The notes under the pieces: model-generated | Databases searched by the model: none | Told to the model about the DNA's origin: nothing | What the model saw: the letters and a program-made list of their open reading frames with translations, nothing else | NCBI RefSeq assembly: GCF_022229005.1 | Contig: NZ_JAKKFD010000003.1 | Span: forward strand, 1 to 64,000 | Source of the DNA: Micromonospora trifolii | GTDB taxonomy: Bacteria > Actinomycetota > Actinomycetes > Mycobacteriales > Micromonosporaceae | Reading direction: 5' to 3' | Length of the DNA: 64,000 nucleotides | Program-made: the position numbers and the translations under genes | Shown here: piece by piece, positions 53,922-63,620 of the stretch | How positions within the stretch are numbered: position 1 is the first letter of the stretch | How the letters are laid out: each line of letters begins with the position of its first letter

Positions 53922-54325
53922 GCGGGCTCCTTCTGCGGGGCGTCGTCGGCGAGGGTGGCGCGCAGCGTCGTCTCCACCAGGGCGATGACGTCCTCGGCCG
54001 TGAGGCCGGCCGCCTTCGCCCGGTGCAGCCACGCGACCAGGTCGTCGCGCAGCTCGGCCTGGTTGGGCAGGGACGCGCCGGCCAGGGTGCGCTGGACGAA
54101 CGTGCCCACCCCGGGTCGGCCACCGACCAGACCCTCGATCTCCAACTCCCGGTACGCCTTCAGCACCGTGTTCGGGTTGATCGCCAGGGATTGCGCGACG
54201 TCCCGGACCTTCGGCAACTGGTCGCCCGGCGTCAGCAGGCCAACCCGTAGCGCCTGTTTCACCTGCTGCACGAGCTGCATGTAGGTGTTCACCTTCGACC
54301 GGCTGTCCAGTACGAACTCGATCAC
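53918..54325 (-). CDS. GntR family regulator, YtrA subfamily
   Basis: The 135-residue regulator has an N-terminal winged helix (SKVNTYMQLVQQVKQALRVGLLTPGDQLPKVRDVAQSLAINPNTVLKAYRELEIEGLVGGRPGVGTFV, spread over ~8-80) and only a short C-terminal helical tail. This short form is the YtrA subfamily, which controls ABC-transporter operons of which it is the first gene. The start is a GTG at 54325 with AAGGA 10 nt upstream. A palindrome at 54346-54363 is its likely operator. Confidence 0.92.
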   Translation of the reverse strand: MIEFVLDSRSKVNTYMQLVQQVKQALRVGLLTPGDQLPKVRDVAQSLAINPNTVLKAYRELEIEGLVGGRPGVGTFVQRTLAGASLPNQAELRDDLVAWLHRAKAAGLTAEDVIALVETTLRATLADDAPQKEPA

Positions 54326-54345
54326 TCCCGATGATCCTTCCTGTT

Positions 54346-54363
54346 GTCCTACGACAGTAGGAC
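54346..54363 (-). promoter_or_regulatory. YtrA-type GntR operator
   Basis: GTCCTAC-GACA-GTAGGAC is a perfect 7-bp-arm inverted repeat, 20 bp upstream of the GntR start. The position fits autorepression of the ABC operon. It is also 228 bp upstream of the divergent Nramp gene. Confidence 0.7.
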
Positions 54364-54591
54364 TAATAGACAGCTTCATCGGTCGCACACCGACTGTCAA
54401 GCCCGGCGAGGCAGGTGCTGTCGAGGCGCGGCGCGTCTCGCCCGGCACGCCGCGCGCTCGTCGGCGGCGCACCGGGTCCTGCTCGGCGCGGCGGGCCGGC
54501 CCGATGGCACCGGCAGGCCACCGGTTGGCACCCAGGGGTCAGCCCACGGGGAAGGGACCCGCAGCGATCCGCGTGGACGGGGAGGTGTTCG

Positions 54592-55860
54592 ATGGTCACC
54601 AACGAACTGACGACGTCGAGGGCGACTCCACTACAGGCCGCCCGCGCCCGGGGCCGCGTACGCGGGCGGTTGATCCTGCTCGGCCCGGCGTTCGTCGCCG
54701 CCGTCGCCTACGTCGACCCCGGCAACTTCGCCACCAACTCCGCCGCCGGTGCCCGCTACGGCTACCTGCTGGTCTGGGTCGTGGTGGTGGCCAACCTGAT
54801 GGCGATGCTGGTGCAGACGCTCACCGCGAAGCTGGGTCTGGCCACCGGGCGCAGCCTGCCCGAACTGTGCCGGGAACGCCTACCCCGGCCGGTGAACCGG
54901 ATGATGTGGGTGCAGGCCGAGTTGGTCGCCATGGCCACCGACCTGGCCGAGGTGATCGGTGGCGCGGTCGCCCTGTACCTGCTCTTCGGCATCCCCCTGC
55001 TGCCCGGCGGGATCATCATCGGCACTGCCGCGTTCGCCGTGCTCGCCCTGCGCTCGCGCGGGTACCGTGCCTTCGAGGTCGTCATCGCCGTCCTGCTCGG
55101 GGTGATCGTGCTGGCCTTCGCCGCCAACCTGCTCGCCTCCGGCTCCGACCCCGCCTCGGCCATGGCCGGTCTGGTGCCGCGCCTACAGGGCACGGACAGC
55201 GTGCTGTTGGCCGCCGGCATCCTCGGCGCGACAGTCATGCCGCACGTCATCTACGTGCACTCCGCGCTCACCCGCGACCGTATTCCCGCCGCCGACGACA
55301 CCGAGCGCCGGATCCTTTTCCGCGGTCAGCGCGCCGACGTGCTGCTCGCCCTGAGCGCGGCCGGCGCGGTCAACCTCGCCATGCTGCTGATCGCCGCGGC
55401 CAGCTTCCGGGGCGGCGGTCCGGGCGGCGCGGACAGCCTGGAGGGGGTGCACGCCGGGCTCGGTCAGACCATCGGGACCGCTGCCGCGTTCGGGTTCGCC
55501 GTCGCCCTGCTGGTGTCGGGGCTCGCCTCCACGAGCGTCGGCACCTACGCCGGAGAGGTGATCATGCAGGGCTTCCTGCGGCGGCGGGTGCCGCTGCTGC
55601 TGCGTCGGCTGGTCACCCTGCTGCCCGCGCTGGCCGTGCTCGCCATCGGCCTCGACCCGACCCGGGCGCTCGTGCTGTCCCAGGTCATCCTCAGCTTCGG
55701 CATCCCGTTCGCGCTGATCCCGGTGGTCGCCTTCACCCGCCGCCGCGACCTGATGGGCAACCTGGTCAACCACCCGCTCACCACCGCCGCCGCGTCCCTG
55801 GTGGCCGTGCTGGTGGTCGCGCTCAACGCGTTCCTCCTCTGGCAGGTCGTCGCCGGCTGA
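54592..55860 (+). CDS. Nramp family divalent metal transporter
   Basis: The 422-residue protein has eleven or so helices and the Nramp metal-binding motifs: DPGN in the first helix (VAAVAYVDPGNFATN) and MPH in the sixth (GATVMPHVIYVHSAL). AGLASTSVGTYAGEVIMQGFL is also typical. It should import Mn2+ (or Fe2+) using the proton gradient. The position after MPH is Val, not the Asn of many Nramp proteins, so the selectivity is uncertain. GGGGAGG precedes the ATG at 54592. I see no yybP-ykoY riboswitch upstream. A 26-bp tandem repeat begins at its 3' end. Confidence 0.92.
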   Translation: MVTNELTTSRATPLQAARARGRVRGRLILLGPAFVAAVAYVDPGNFATNSAAGARYGYLLVWVVVVANLMAMLVQTLTAKLGLATGRSLPELCRERLPRPVNRMMWVQAELVAMATDLAEVIGGAVALYLLFGIPLLPGGIIIGTAAFAVLALRSRGYRAFEVVIAVLLGVIVLAFAANLLASGSDPASAMAGLVPRLQGTDSVLLAAGILGATVMPHVIYVHSALTRDRIPAADDTERRILFRGQRADVLLALSAAGAVNLAMLLIAAASFRGGGPGGADSLEGVHAGLGQTIGTAAAFGFAVALLVSGLASTSVGTYAGEVIMQGFLRRRVPLLLRRLVTLLPALAVLAIGLDPTRALVLSQVILSFGIPFALIPVVAFTRRRDLMGNLVNHPLTTAAASLVAVLVVALNAFLLWQVVAG

Positions 55861-55941
55861 GCCGGCCGGTCGGCGTCGCCGGTTGAGCCGGCCGGTCGGC
55901 ATTGCCGGTTGAGCCGGCCGGCCAGCGTCGTGGGCTGAGCC
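55852..55941. repeat. 26-bp tandem repeat overlapping the Nramp stop
   Basis: Three copies (55852-55877, 55878-55903, 55904-55929) of a 26-bp unit beginning GCCGGYTGAGCCGGCCGG are followed by a decayed partial copy. Each contains a TGA and the palindrome GCCGGC. The first copy includes the last codons and the stop of the Nramp gene. Confidence 0.8.
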
Positions 55942-55952
55942 GCGCGGGCTGG

Positions 55953-56225
55953 TCAGGTGCGACGCCCCTCGTCGCGGGCCGGGATCTCCTGGCGCTGTTC
56001 GAGGGCGTCCGCCGGGTTGGCGTCGGCTGGCAGCGACGTCACCTCCTCGAGCGTTCCCGCCGGGAAGGCGCCCTGCTCGGCCAGGTCGGCCTCGGCCGCC
56101 TCCGGGTCCACGTCACCCGACACCCGGTCCGGCGGCCCGACGTCGAACGCGTCCTGTCGTTGTTCCAGGGCATCCGCCTCCGGCGGAGGGAACGTGTCGC
56201 CCTGTTCGTCCCGGTACGTGCTCAT
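55953..56225 (-). CDS. small acidic protein with duplicated DALEQRQ motif
   Basis: The 90-residue, very acidic and Pro/Ala-rich protein starts at an ATG with GGGAGG 5 nt upstream. The motif ADALEQRQ occurs twice (near residues 18 and 74), and EADLAEQGAF between them may be a third, degenerate copy. Similar low-complexity proteins with DALEQ/DVAEQ repeats are common in actinobacteria. They have no known function. It is probably intrinsically disordered. Confidence 0.75.
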   Translation of the reverse strand: MSTYRDEQGDTFPPPEADALEQRQDAFDVGPPDRVSGDVDPEAAEADLAEQGAFPAGTLEEVTSLPADANPADALEQRQEIPARDEGRRT

Positions 56226-56401
56226 CGGAGCCTCCCACCCGGCGGGTGTCGACATGCCGCCGGGCCGCTGCCTACCCGCCAGCGCCGCACTCAGGCCGTC
56301 AGCCTGGTCGAGATCTGGGCAGTTTGCGGGATAGTGCTGCCCCCGCAGCGGCGGAAGCAGCACCATCCGACTAGTTGCGCGTTTCGTGAGGGGGTCTGGC
56401 G

Positions 56402-58798
56402 TCACGCCCGGCGGCAGTGGCCTGCGGTGGGCTTTCGTACCGTGGTGGGCGCCCCCAGGTCGACGGGCTTCGGGCCGTCCGAGCAGGCCAACGCGCCCAC
56501 CTGGCCGCCGGCGAGGATGGGTGCCGACGCGGTACCGGTCAGCGCCAGCGGCCCGGCCACCCGGGCCCCCACCATCGTGACGTGGTCGGAGGTGCCGGTC
56601 AGCGCCACAGCGCCGCGTACCTCGGTGTTCAGCACCTCGACGGCGGTCGCGCGGGACGCCGTCAGGTCTCCGGCGATCGAGGAGCTTTGGGCGACCAGGG
56701 CGGCGCCGGGCGTGACGGTGACCGGGCCGTTCACTGTGGCCGCGCGCAGGCAGGTGACACCGGCGGTGACGGTCAGCGGGCCGGCGTGTCGGCCGGTGAC
56801 CACTGTGGTGCAGGCCGGTGGAGGCGGGATCAGCGTGGCCACGAACGCGCGGGCCGGCCCGATGTTGCCGACGGCGTCGATGCCCCGGTACTCGATGCGG
56901 TGCCGGCCGTAACCGGGAGACCGTTCGGCGAACGGGGACACGGACAGGCCGCCCGAGCCGAGGTTGCCGTAGACCAGGCCGTCCACGTCGGTGCCGGTGG
57001 CGGTGAACAGGAACGGCGATCGGGCGTCGGTGGGCCAGCCGTAGTAGTTGTGCCAACCGTCGCCGTCGAGCCGGAACTCCGAGGTGACCTGGCCGGTGCC
57101 GTCGTCGGTGCCGGTCAACCCCATGGTGAACGGGCCGTTGTACACGTACTCGGTGGGTCGGCCGGGCCGGGTGACGGCGAGCAGCGGCTCGGAGAGGGCG
57201 TACGCCACGTCGGGCCGCGTCGCGTCGACAGCCCAGGTGCGGGTCACCGCCTTCCCGGTGGCCGGATCGGTGACCCGGGCGGTCAGCCGGTGGGTGCCCC
57301 GCGACAGGCGCAGGGCGCCCAGGTTCACGTCCCGGTCGGTGCCGGTGTCGGCCACCGGCCGGCCGTCGAGCGTCCAGCGCACGCGTGGCGCCCGATCGGT
57401 GGGCTGGCTGGTCCGCACGTAGACCACGTCGTGTGCAGCGACCGGCCGGTCGGTCGCTGTGGACGCGGTGATCGCCAGCGGCGACTCCACCGCCGGGGTG
57501 CGCACTGCGGTGTCCACGGTCCAGGTGCGGGTCTGGGTCAACGCCGGTGAGTTGCGGACCGCCGGGTCGCGGACGAACTCCGTCGGGTCGGTCACCGTGG
57601 CGGCCACCGTGTGCCGGCCGGGGGAGAGGCGTAGTTTCCGCAGGTCCAGGTGGCGGGCGTTGCCGGTACGCGGCACCGCACTGCCGTCCACCGACCAGGT
57701 CACTGTCAGCGCGTGGCTCACCGGGTGCAGAGTGTCCACCCAGAGCAGTCGGTCCGCGCCAACCGCCTGGTCGGTGGCCGTGCCGCCCTGCACGATGCCG
57801 ACCCGGGCCGCGATCCGTTCGGTCATCCGCTCCCGGCCGACCTGGTCGAAGTAGAAGCCCAGCGACTTCATCATCGAGTGTCGGCTGGGTCGCCAGACCC
57901 CGCGCTGGAGGTACAGGCCACCCTCGTAGCGGCCGATCGTGCCGCCCGCCTCGCTCGGCTCACCCAGCCAGCGCCACCACTTCGCCCGGGTGTCGCGCAT
58001 CTGCCGCTCGGTCAGCACTGTGTGATGCACCGACTCCGGTTCCGGCCCGCTGTAGGTGTCGCCCGGCACCCCACGGCCGTAGTAGTCGTACTCGTCCTGC
58101 AAGCCGCCGAGCGAGTGCCCCAACTCGTGCGGGCTGATCAGCGCGGAGAGCACGTTGCCGCCGGAGGCGGTGGCGTTGCTGCCGCCGGCCCCGCCGTAGG
58201 TGCCGCTGTTGGCCAGAGCGATCAGCTGCCGGTTGCCGGGGTTGGTGCCGACGGCCAGGTCGGCGTACGCGTTCGCGGCGGTGCCGTCGACAGTGAGCAG
58301 ACGTTGCACGCTCGCCGGGTTGCAACCACCCCAGAAACCCATGCCCAGCGCGGTGTCGCGTTGCGGCGCGGACAGACCGGGGTCGCAGTCCACCCCTGAC
58401 TCCGCCGAGACGATCTCGACGGCGTAGACGTTGAAGTAGCTGCGGTAGGACTTGAACGGCTCGATCGTCCACAGGGTGTTGAGGTGCCGGTCCACGTGTG
58501 CTCGAAAGGTGGGCAGGTCGGCCTCTGTGTAACCGTCGCCCAGCAGCACCAGGTTGAACCGCGTCGCCGGGTCACCGGTGACCTGGATCGGCACCACTGT
58601 GGCGCCGGGCGCCGGCGTGGCGGCCGGTGCGGCGGCGGCCGGTGTGCCGACCGTCAGCCCCGCCGCGACGAGCGCCGCGACGCACAACCCCGCTCTGATC
58701 CGCACCCTGCGCCCCTTTCGTGGCCGGTCGGCCTGGCGGCGCCGGGCGCCGGGCCCGGCGGGGGCGCGGTCGTCCGGGCCTGCCGCGACCGTGGACAT
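56402..58798 (-). CDS. secreted M64 family metallopeptidase
   Basis: The 798-residue protein has an Arg-rich N-terminus, a signal peptide (GLCVAALVAAGLTVGTPAAAA) and an M64 (IgA-peptidase-like) domain at ~65-340 (FNLVLLGDGYTEADLPTF; zinc site ISPHELGHSLGGLQDEYDYY near 226). A GTG at 58705 with AAAGGGG upstream would give a standard signal peptide and is an alternative start. Several Ig-like domains follow (HRLTARVTDPATG; RHRIEYRGIDAVGNIGPA). The last ~130 residues are short beta repeats (GPLTVTAGVTCLRAATVNGPVTV) resembling a bactofilin-like beta-helix. It degrades proteins outside the cell. Confidence 0.9.
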   Translation of the reverse strand: MSTVAAGPDDRAPAGPGARRRQADRPRKGRRVRIRAGLCVAALVAAGLTVGTPAAAAPAATPAPGATVVPIQVTGDPATRFNLVLLGDGYTEADLPTFRAHVDRHLNTLWTIEPFKSYRSYFNVYAVEIVSAESGVDCDPGLSAPQRDTALGMGFWGGCNPASVQRLLTVDGTAANAYADLAVGTNPGNRQLIALANSGTYGGAGGSNATASGGNVLSALISPHELGHSLGGLQDEYDYYGRGVPGDTYSGPEPESVHHTVLTERQMRDTRAKWWRWLGEPSEAGGTIGRYEGGLYLQRGVWRPSRHSMMKSLGFYFDQVGRERMTERIAARVGIVQGGTATDQAVGADRLLWVDTLHPVSHALTVTWSVDGSAVPRTGNARHLDLRKLRLSPGRHTVAATVTDPTEFVRDPAVRNSPALTQTRTWTVDTAVRTPAVESPLAITASTATDRPVAAHDVVYVRTSQPTDRAPRVRWTLDGRPVADTGTDRDVNLGALRLSRGTHRLTARVTDPATGKAVTRTWAVDATRPDVAYALSEPLLAVTRPGRPTEYVYNGPFTMGLTGTDDGTGQVTSEFRLDGDGWHNYYGWPTDARSPFLFTATGTDVDGLVYGNLGSGGLSVSPFAERSPGYGRHRIEYRGIDAVGNIGPARAFVATLIPPPPACTTVVTGRHAGPLTVTAGVTCLRAATVNGPVTVTPGAALVAQSSSIAGDLTASRATAVEVLNTEVRGAVALTGTSDHVTMVGARVAGPLALTGTASAPILAGGQVGALACSDGPKPVDLGAPTTVRKPTAGHCRRA

Positions 58799-58832
58799 CT
58801 CGGACCGTACCGGTCTTCAGACCGACAGGTAA

Positions 58833-60167
<1,335 letters not shown>

Positions 60168-60172
60168 TGGAC

Positions 60173-60220
60173 GCCCCCGGGCCGGTCCACGTCGTACCGT
60201 GGCGGGACCGGCCCCGGGCG
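60173..60220. terminator. GC-rich hairpin between convergent genes
   Basis: An imperfect stem of about 15 bp with one bulge (arms near 60173-60189 and 60204-60220) lies just after the esterase stop and before the stop of the convergent membrane-protein gene. Confidence 0.5.
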
Positions 60221-60243
60221 GGCAGTGACCGGTCCGAGGGTGG

Positions 60244-61209
60244 TCAGTCGGCCGTGGCCTCGGGTGTGGTGTTCCGGCGGGTACCGGCGGCCAGCCCCAG
60301 CGCCAGCAGCACGCACACGGCGCCGACCAGGAAGAGCAGCGACGCGGCCGGCTGGCCCAGCCACTCCCAGTACGGGTGCCAGGCCGGGTGCGGTTCGCCG
60401 AGGTGGTGGTGCAGCAGTTGCGGTGCGGCCAGCGGCACCGGCAGCCACCACAGCACAGTGGCCACACCGATCAGGCCGTTCACCGTGCCGCGGCTACGGC
60501 GTCCCTCGGTGCGTCGGCTGGCCCAGCCGAAGACCAGCCAACCGGCCACCGCGCCCAGCACCGTGCCGAGCACTCCGGCGGGGATCACCAGGGGCGGCGG
60601 CGCGCGGTGCAGCCCGACGGAGAGGTAGCTGGCGTCGGCGGCTGTCTGCGAGGAGATCGAGGCGTTCAGGATGGTGTCGCCGCGTCGGGCGGTCAGCGCG
60701 GTGTCGGTGATCGCCCGCGGGGTGGCGCACATCTTGTCCGCGCAGCTGACGCCATCGGACACCTGTGGGTCGTACACCCGCCAGCCGGCACCGGTCAGGC
60801 GCTCCCGGGCCACAGTGACGATCTGCTCGGCGGGCACCGGCGGTGCGCCGAGGGCCCCGGCGCCGGTGGCGCTCTCCTGGTATTCGCCGCCGTCACCGAA
60901 CACCAGGGTCTTGACGGTCTCCAGGCGCAGCGCGTGCCCGTAGACGACGAAGAGCGCCGGTGGGGTGTCGATCTCACCGAGGTCGTGGCCGGGGAAGACC
61001 TGGGTCAGGATGGCGGCGGCTTCGGCCCGGTCGGGTTGCGGCCGGGACGTCTCCCAGGCGGCCCGGCTGGCCAGCGCGCCGGTGAAGAGGCCGCAGACGA
61101 CAGCGGCGAGCGGCACCCACGCGACGGCGGCGCCACCGGCCGGGCGGCCGAGGCGGCGTAGCAGCCGCCGTCCGAACCGGGTGGCCGGCGCGGTGTCGCT
61201 CACGGACAT
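60244..61209 (-). CDS. membrane protein of unknown function
   Basis: The 321-residue protein has one N-terminal helix (AVAWVPLAAVVCGLFTGALA), a ~140-residue extracytoplasmic region, and three or four C-terminal helices (VLGTVLGAVAGWLVFGWA; LIGVATVLWWLPVPLAAP; LLFLVGAVCVLLALGLAAG). Two Cys in SCADKMCAT could form a disulfide. GGAGG lies 7 nt before the ATG at 61209. No family is recognised. Confidence 0.8.
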   Translation of the reverse strand: MSVSDTAPATRFGRRLLRRLGRPAGGAAVAWVPLAAVVCGLFTGALASRAAWETSRPQPDRAEAAAILTQVFPGHDLGEIDTPPALFVVYGHALRLETVKTLVFGDGGEYQESATGAGALGAPPVPAEQIVTVARERLTGAGWRVYDPQVSDGVSCADKMCATPRAITDTALTARRGDTILNASISSQTAADASYLSVGLHRAPPPLVIPAGVLGTVLGAVAGWLVFGWASRRTEGRRSRGTVNGLIGVATVLWWLPVPLAAPQLLHHHLGEPHPAWHPYWEWLGQPAASLLFLVGAVCVLLALGLAAGTRRNTTPEATAD

Positions 61210-61354
61210 GGCCACCCTCCAGCTTGAGAATCAGGCCGAGCGACAGTACATCGGCCAGGGGTTCCGGCGCGTCCCCCCGATGACCGTCGACGGTGGCCGG
61301 GATCGGCCAGGATGGGCGGGTGGCCGGTCACGGTCGCGACGAGGAGGGTGGGCG

Positions 61355-62473
61355 ATGCGGGTACGTGGACGGTTGACCTGGGGGCGGCGTGCTCGGGCGG
61401 GGGCGGTGCTGACCGCGCTGCTCGCGGGCGTGGTGCCGCCGGCCGTGGTGCTGGCGCCGGGCGCTGCCACGGCGGGTGCCGCGGCGGCGGGGACGCCGGT
61501 CTGCCAGGTGCGCGACGACCGGCTGCGCGAGATCTCCGGGATGGTCGCCACCGACGACGGGTACGTGGTGATCAACGACGGGGCCGACGACGAGGCCCGC
61601 CGCCGGATCTTCTTCCTCGACCAGCGCTGCGCGGTGACGCGCACCGTCTCCTTCCCGTCCCGGCCCCGTGACACCGAGGACCTGGCCATCGGCCGGGACG
61701 GCACCGTCTGGGTCGCCGACATCGGCGACAACGACCGCACCCGGACGACTGTCGGCGTGTGGCGGCTCGCGCCGGGGGCGAAGCGGCCGGTGCTGCACCG
61801 GATGACCTACCCGGACCGCCCGCACGACGCCGAGGCGTTGCTGCTCGACGCGTCCGGGCGGCCGCTGATCGTCACCAAGGGCGGCAGCGGCACTGTCTTC
61901 GTGTACGCGCCGACCACCGCGCTGCGGTCGGACGCGACGACGCCACTGACCCCGCTCGGCCAGGTGACAGTGCCCTCGACCACTACCAGCAACCCGTTCT
62001 CGTTCCTGGGGCGCGGGGTGATCACCGGCGCGGCGAGCGCGCCGGACGGACGGCGGGTGGTGCTGCGCAGCTACGCCGACGCCTTCGAGTACGACGTGCC
62101 CGACGGCGACGTGGTCCGCGCGTTGACCACCGGCACCCCGCGGATCACCCCGTTGCCGGACGAGCCCCAGGGCGAGTCGATCACCTACAGCCGAGACGGC
62201 CGCTCGTTGCTCACCGTCTCCGAGTCCGCCGGTCAACCAGCCGGCACCCGCTCGACGATCCTGCGCTACCCGGCCACTGCCACCACTGCCACCGCCGCGC
62301 CACCCACGCGGTCCGATGATCCGGTGGCGCCCACCGCGGTCCGTCCGGCCGCCGGAGAGGTCGGCGGCGGAGAAGGTGGGCAGACCTGGCCGCTGGCCCT
62401 CGGCGCGGGCACGCTGCTGGTCCTGCTCGGGGTGGCCGCCGCGCTCTGGTGGAGGCACACCGCGCGCCAGTGA
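61355..62473 (+). CDS. membrane-anchored beta-propeller-like surface protein
   Basis: The 372-residue protein has a signal peptide (RAGAVLTALLAGVVPPAVVLAPGAATA). The beta-propeller-like body includes LREISGMVATDDGYVVINDG, DTEDLAIGRDGTVWVADIGDN and DEPQGESITYSRDGRSLLTVSE. A low-complexity Thr/Pro stretch, a C-terminal helix (LALGAGTLLVLLGVAAALWW) and a short basic tail follow. GAGGAGGG precedes the ATG. No catalytic motif is visible. It probably faces the outside as a sensor or adhesion protein. Confidence 0.82.
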   Translation: MRVRGRLTWGRRARAGAVLTALLAGVVPPAVVLAPGAATAGAAAAGTPVCQVRDDRLREISGMVATDDGYVVINDGADDEARRRIFFLDQRCAVTRTVSFPSRPRDTEDLAIGRDGTVWVADIGDNDRTRTTVGVWRLAPGAKRPVLHRMTYPDRPHDAEALLLDASGRPLIVTKGGSGTVFVYAPTTALRSDATTPLTPLGQVTVPSTTTSNPFSFLGRGVITGAASAPDGRRVVLRSYADAFEYDVPDGDVVRALTTGTPRITPLPDEPQGESITYSRDGRSLLTVSESAGQPAGTRSTILRYPATATTATAAPPTRSDDPVAPTAVRPAAGEVGGGEGGQTWPLALGAGTLLVLLGVAAALWWRHTARQ

Positions 62474-62502
62474 GCGGGCCGGGTCTGCGGCAGGATGGGG
62501 GG

Positions 62503-63552
62503 ATGTCCGTCCTGTCCACGTTGCGCCACCCGATCATCGCCGCTCCGATGGCTGGCGGCCCGTCCACGCCCGCGCTGGTGGCCGCCGTGTCCGCCGCGGG
62601 CGGGCTGGGTTTCCTCGCCGCCGGGATGATCGACACCGGCCGGCTGGTCGCCGATGTCGCCGAGGTCCGGGCGCGTACCGATCGGCCGTTCGGTGTCAAC
62701 GTCTTCCTGCCCGACCCCGGCGGCGTCGACGAGGCCGCCATCCGGGCGTACGCGGAACGGCTCGCCCCGCAGGCCGCGCAGCGCGGGGTGAGCCTGGGCG
62801 AGCCGGTGGGCGGCGACGACGCGTACCCGGAGAAGCTGGCCGCGCTGCTCGCGGACCCGGTCCCGGTCGTGTCCTTCGTGTTCGGGCTGCCCGACCGGGC
62901 GGCGGTGACCGCCCTGCGTGAGCGGGGCACCGAGGTCTGGGCCACCGTGACCCGCCCGGACGCCGCGAGCGACGCCGCCGACCTGGGGGTGGACGCGGTG
63001 GTGGTGCAGGGCACCGAGGCCGGTGGGCATCGCGGTGGCCTGCCGGACGACGACGACTACGGGTTGCTGCCGCTGCTCCGGCTGACCGCCGCCCGCTGTG
63101 ACCGGCCGTTGGTGGCCGCGGGCGGCCTCGTCGACGGCCCCTCGGTGGCTGCCGTGCTGGCTGCCGGCGCCGCCGCCGCGCAACTCGGCACGGCCTTCCT
63201 GCGCTGCCCGGAGGCGGGCAGCTCGCCGATGCACCGGGCGGCGGTGGCCGGCGCCACGCCGACCGCGTTGACCCGGTCGTACACCGGTAAGCGGGCCCGT
63301 GGCGTGGCCAACGACTTCCTGCGTCAGCACGACGCGGTGGCACCGCGCGGTTACCCCCAGGTGCTGCACCTGACGCGTCCACTGCTCGCCGCCGCGCGGC
63401 GCGACGCGGACGCGTCGGTGGCCAACCTGTGGGCCGGGCAGGCGCACCCGCTGGCCCGGGACGTGCCGGCGTCGCAGGTGGTCGCCGAGGTGAGCGCCGA
63501 CGCCCGCGCCGCGCTGGCCACAGTGGTCGAGCGGTCCAGCCGCTGGGGCTGA
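62503..63552 (+). CDS. nitronate monooxygenase (NPD family)
   Basis: The 349-residue protein is a TIM-barrel FMN enzyme of the 2-nitropropane-dioxygenase family (PIIAAPMAGGPSTPALVAAVSAAGGLGFLAAG; VQGTEAGGHRGG; PLVAAGGLVDGPSVAAVLAAGAAAAQLGTAFLRCPEAG). The EAGGH motif carries the His seen in class I nitronate monooxygenases. It would detoxify alkyl nitronates such as propionate-3-nitronate. The ATG at 62503 lies 29 bp after the preceding stop, with GGGGGG just upstream. Confidence 0.92.
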   Translation: MSVLSTLRHPIIAAPMAGGPSTPALVAAVSAAGGLGFLAAGMIDTGRLVADVAEVRARTDRPFGVNVFLPDPGGVDEAAIRAYAERLAPQAAQRGVSLGEPVGGDDAYPEKLAALLADPVPVVSFVFGLPDRAAVTALRERGTEVWATVTRPDAASDAADLGVDAVVVQGTEAGGHRGGLPDDDDYGLLPLLRLTAARCDRPLVAAGGLVDGPSVAAVLAAGAAAAQLGTAFLRCPEAGSSPMHRAAVAGATPTALTRSYTGKRARGVANDFLRQHDAVAPRGYPQVLHLTRPLLAAARRDADASVANLWAGQAHPLARDVPASQVVAEVSADARAALATVVERSSRWG

Positions 63553-63608
63553 CCAGGACGCCGGCAACCGGCTCGGGCGGGCGGGAGATGGCCAGGCGGG
63601 CAACCCGT

Positions 63609-63614
63609 TAGAGT
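63609..63614 (+). promoter_or_regulatory. -10 element of a probable leaderless transcript
   Basis: TAGAGT lies 6 nt before the GTG at 63621, which places the expected transcription start on or next to the start codon. No Shine-Dalgarno sequence is visible. Confidence 0.5.
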
Positions 63615-63620
63615 CTCGCC

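Noticed and set aside
54364..54591. Possible manganese (yybP-ykoY) riboswitch upstream of the Nramp gene
   Set aside because: I could not find the conserved paired loops or their flanking sequence; only generic GC-rich hairpins are present.
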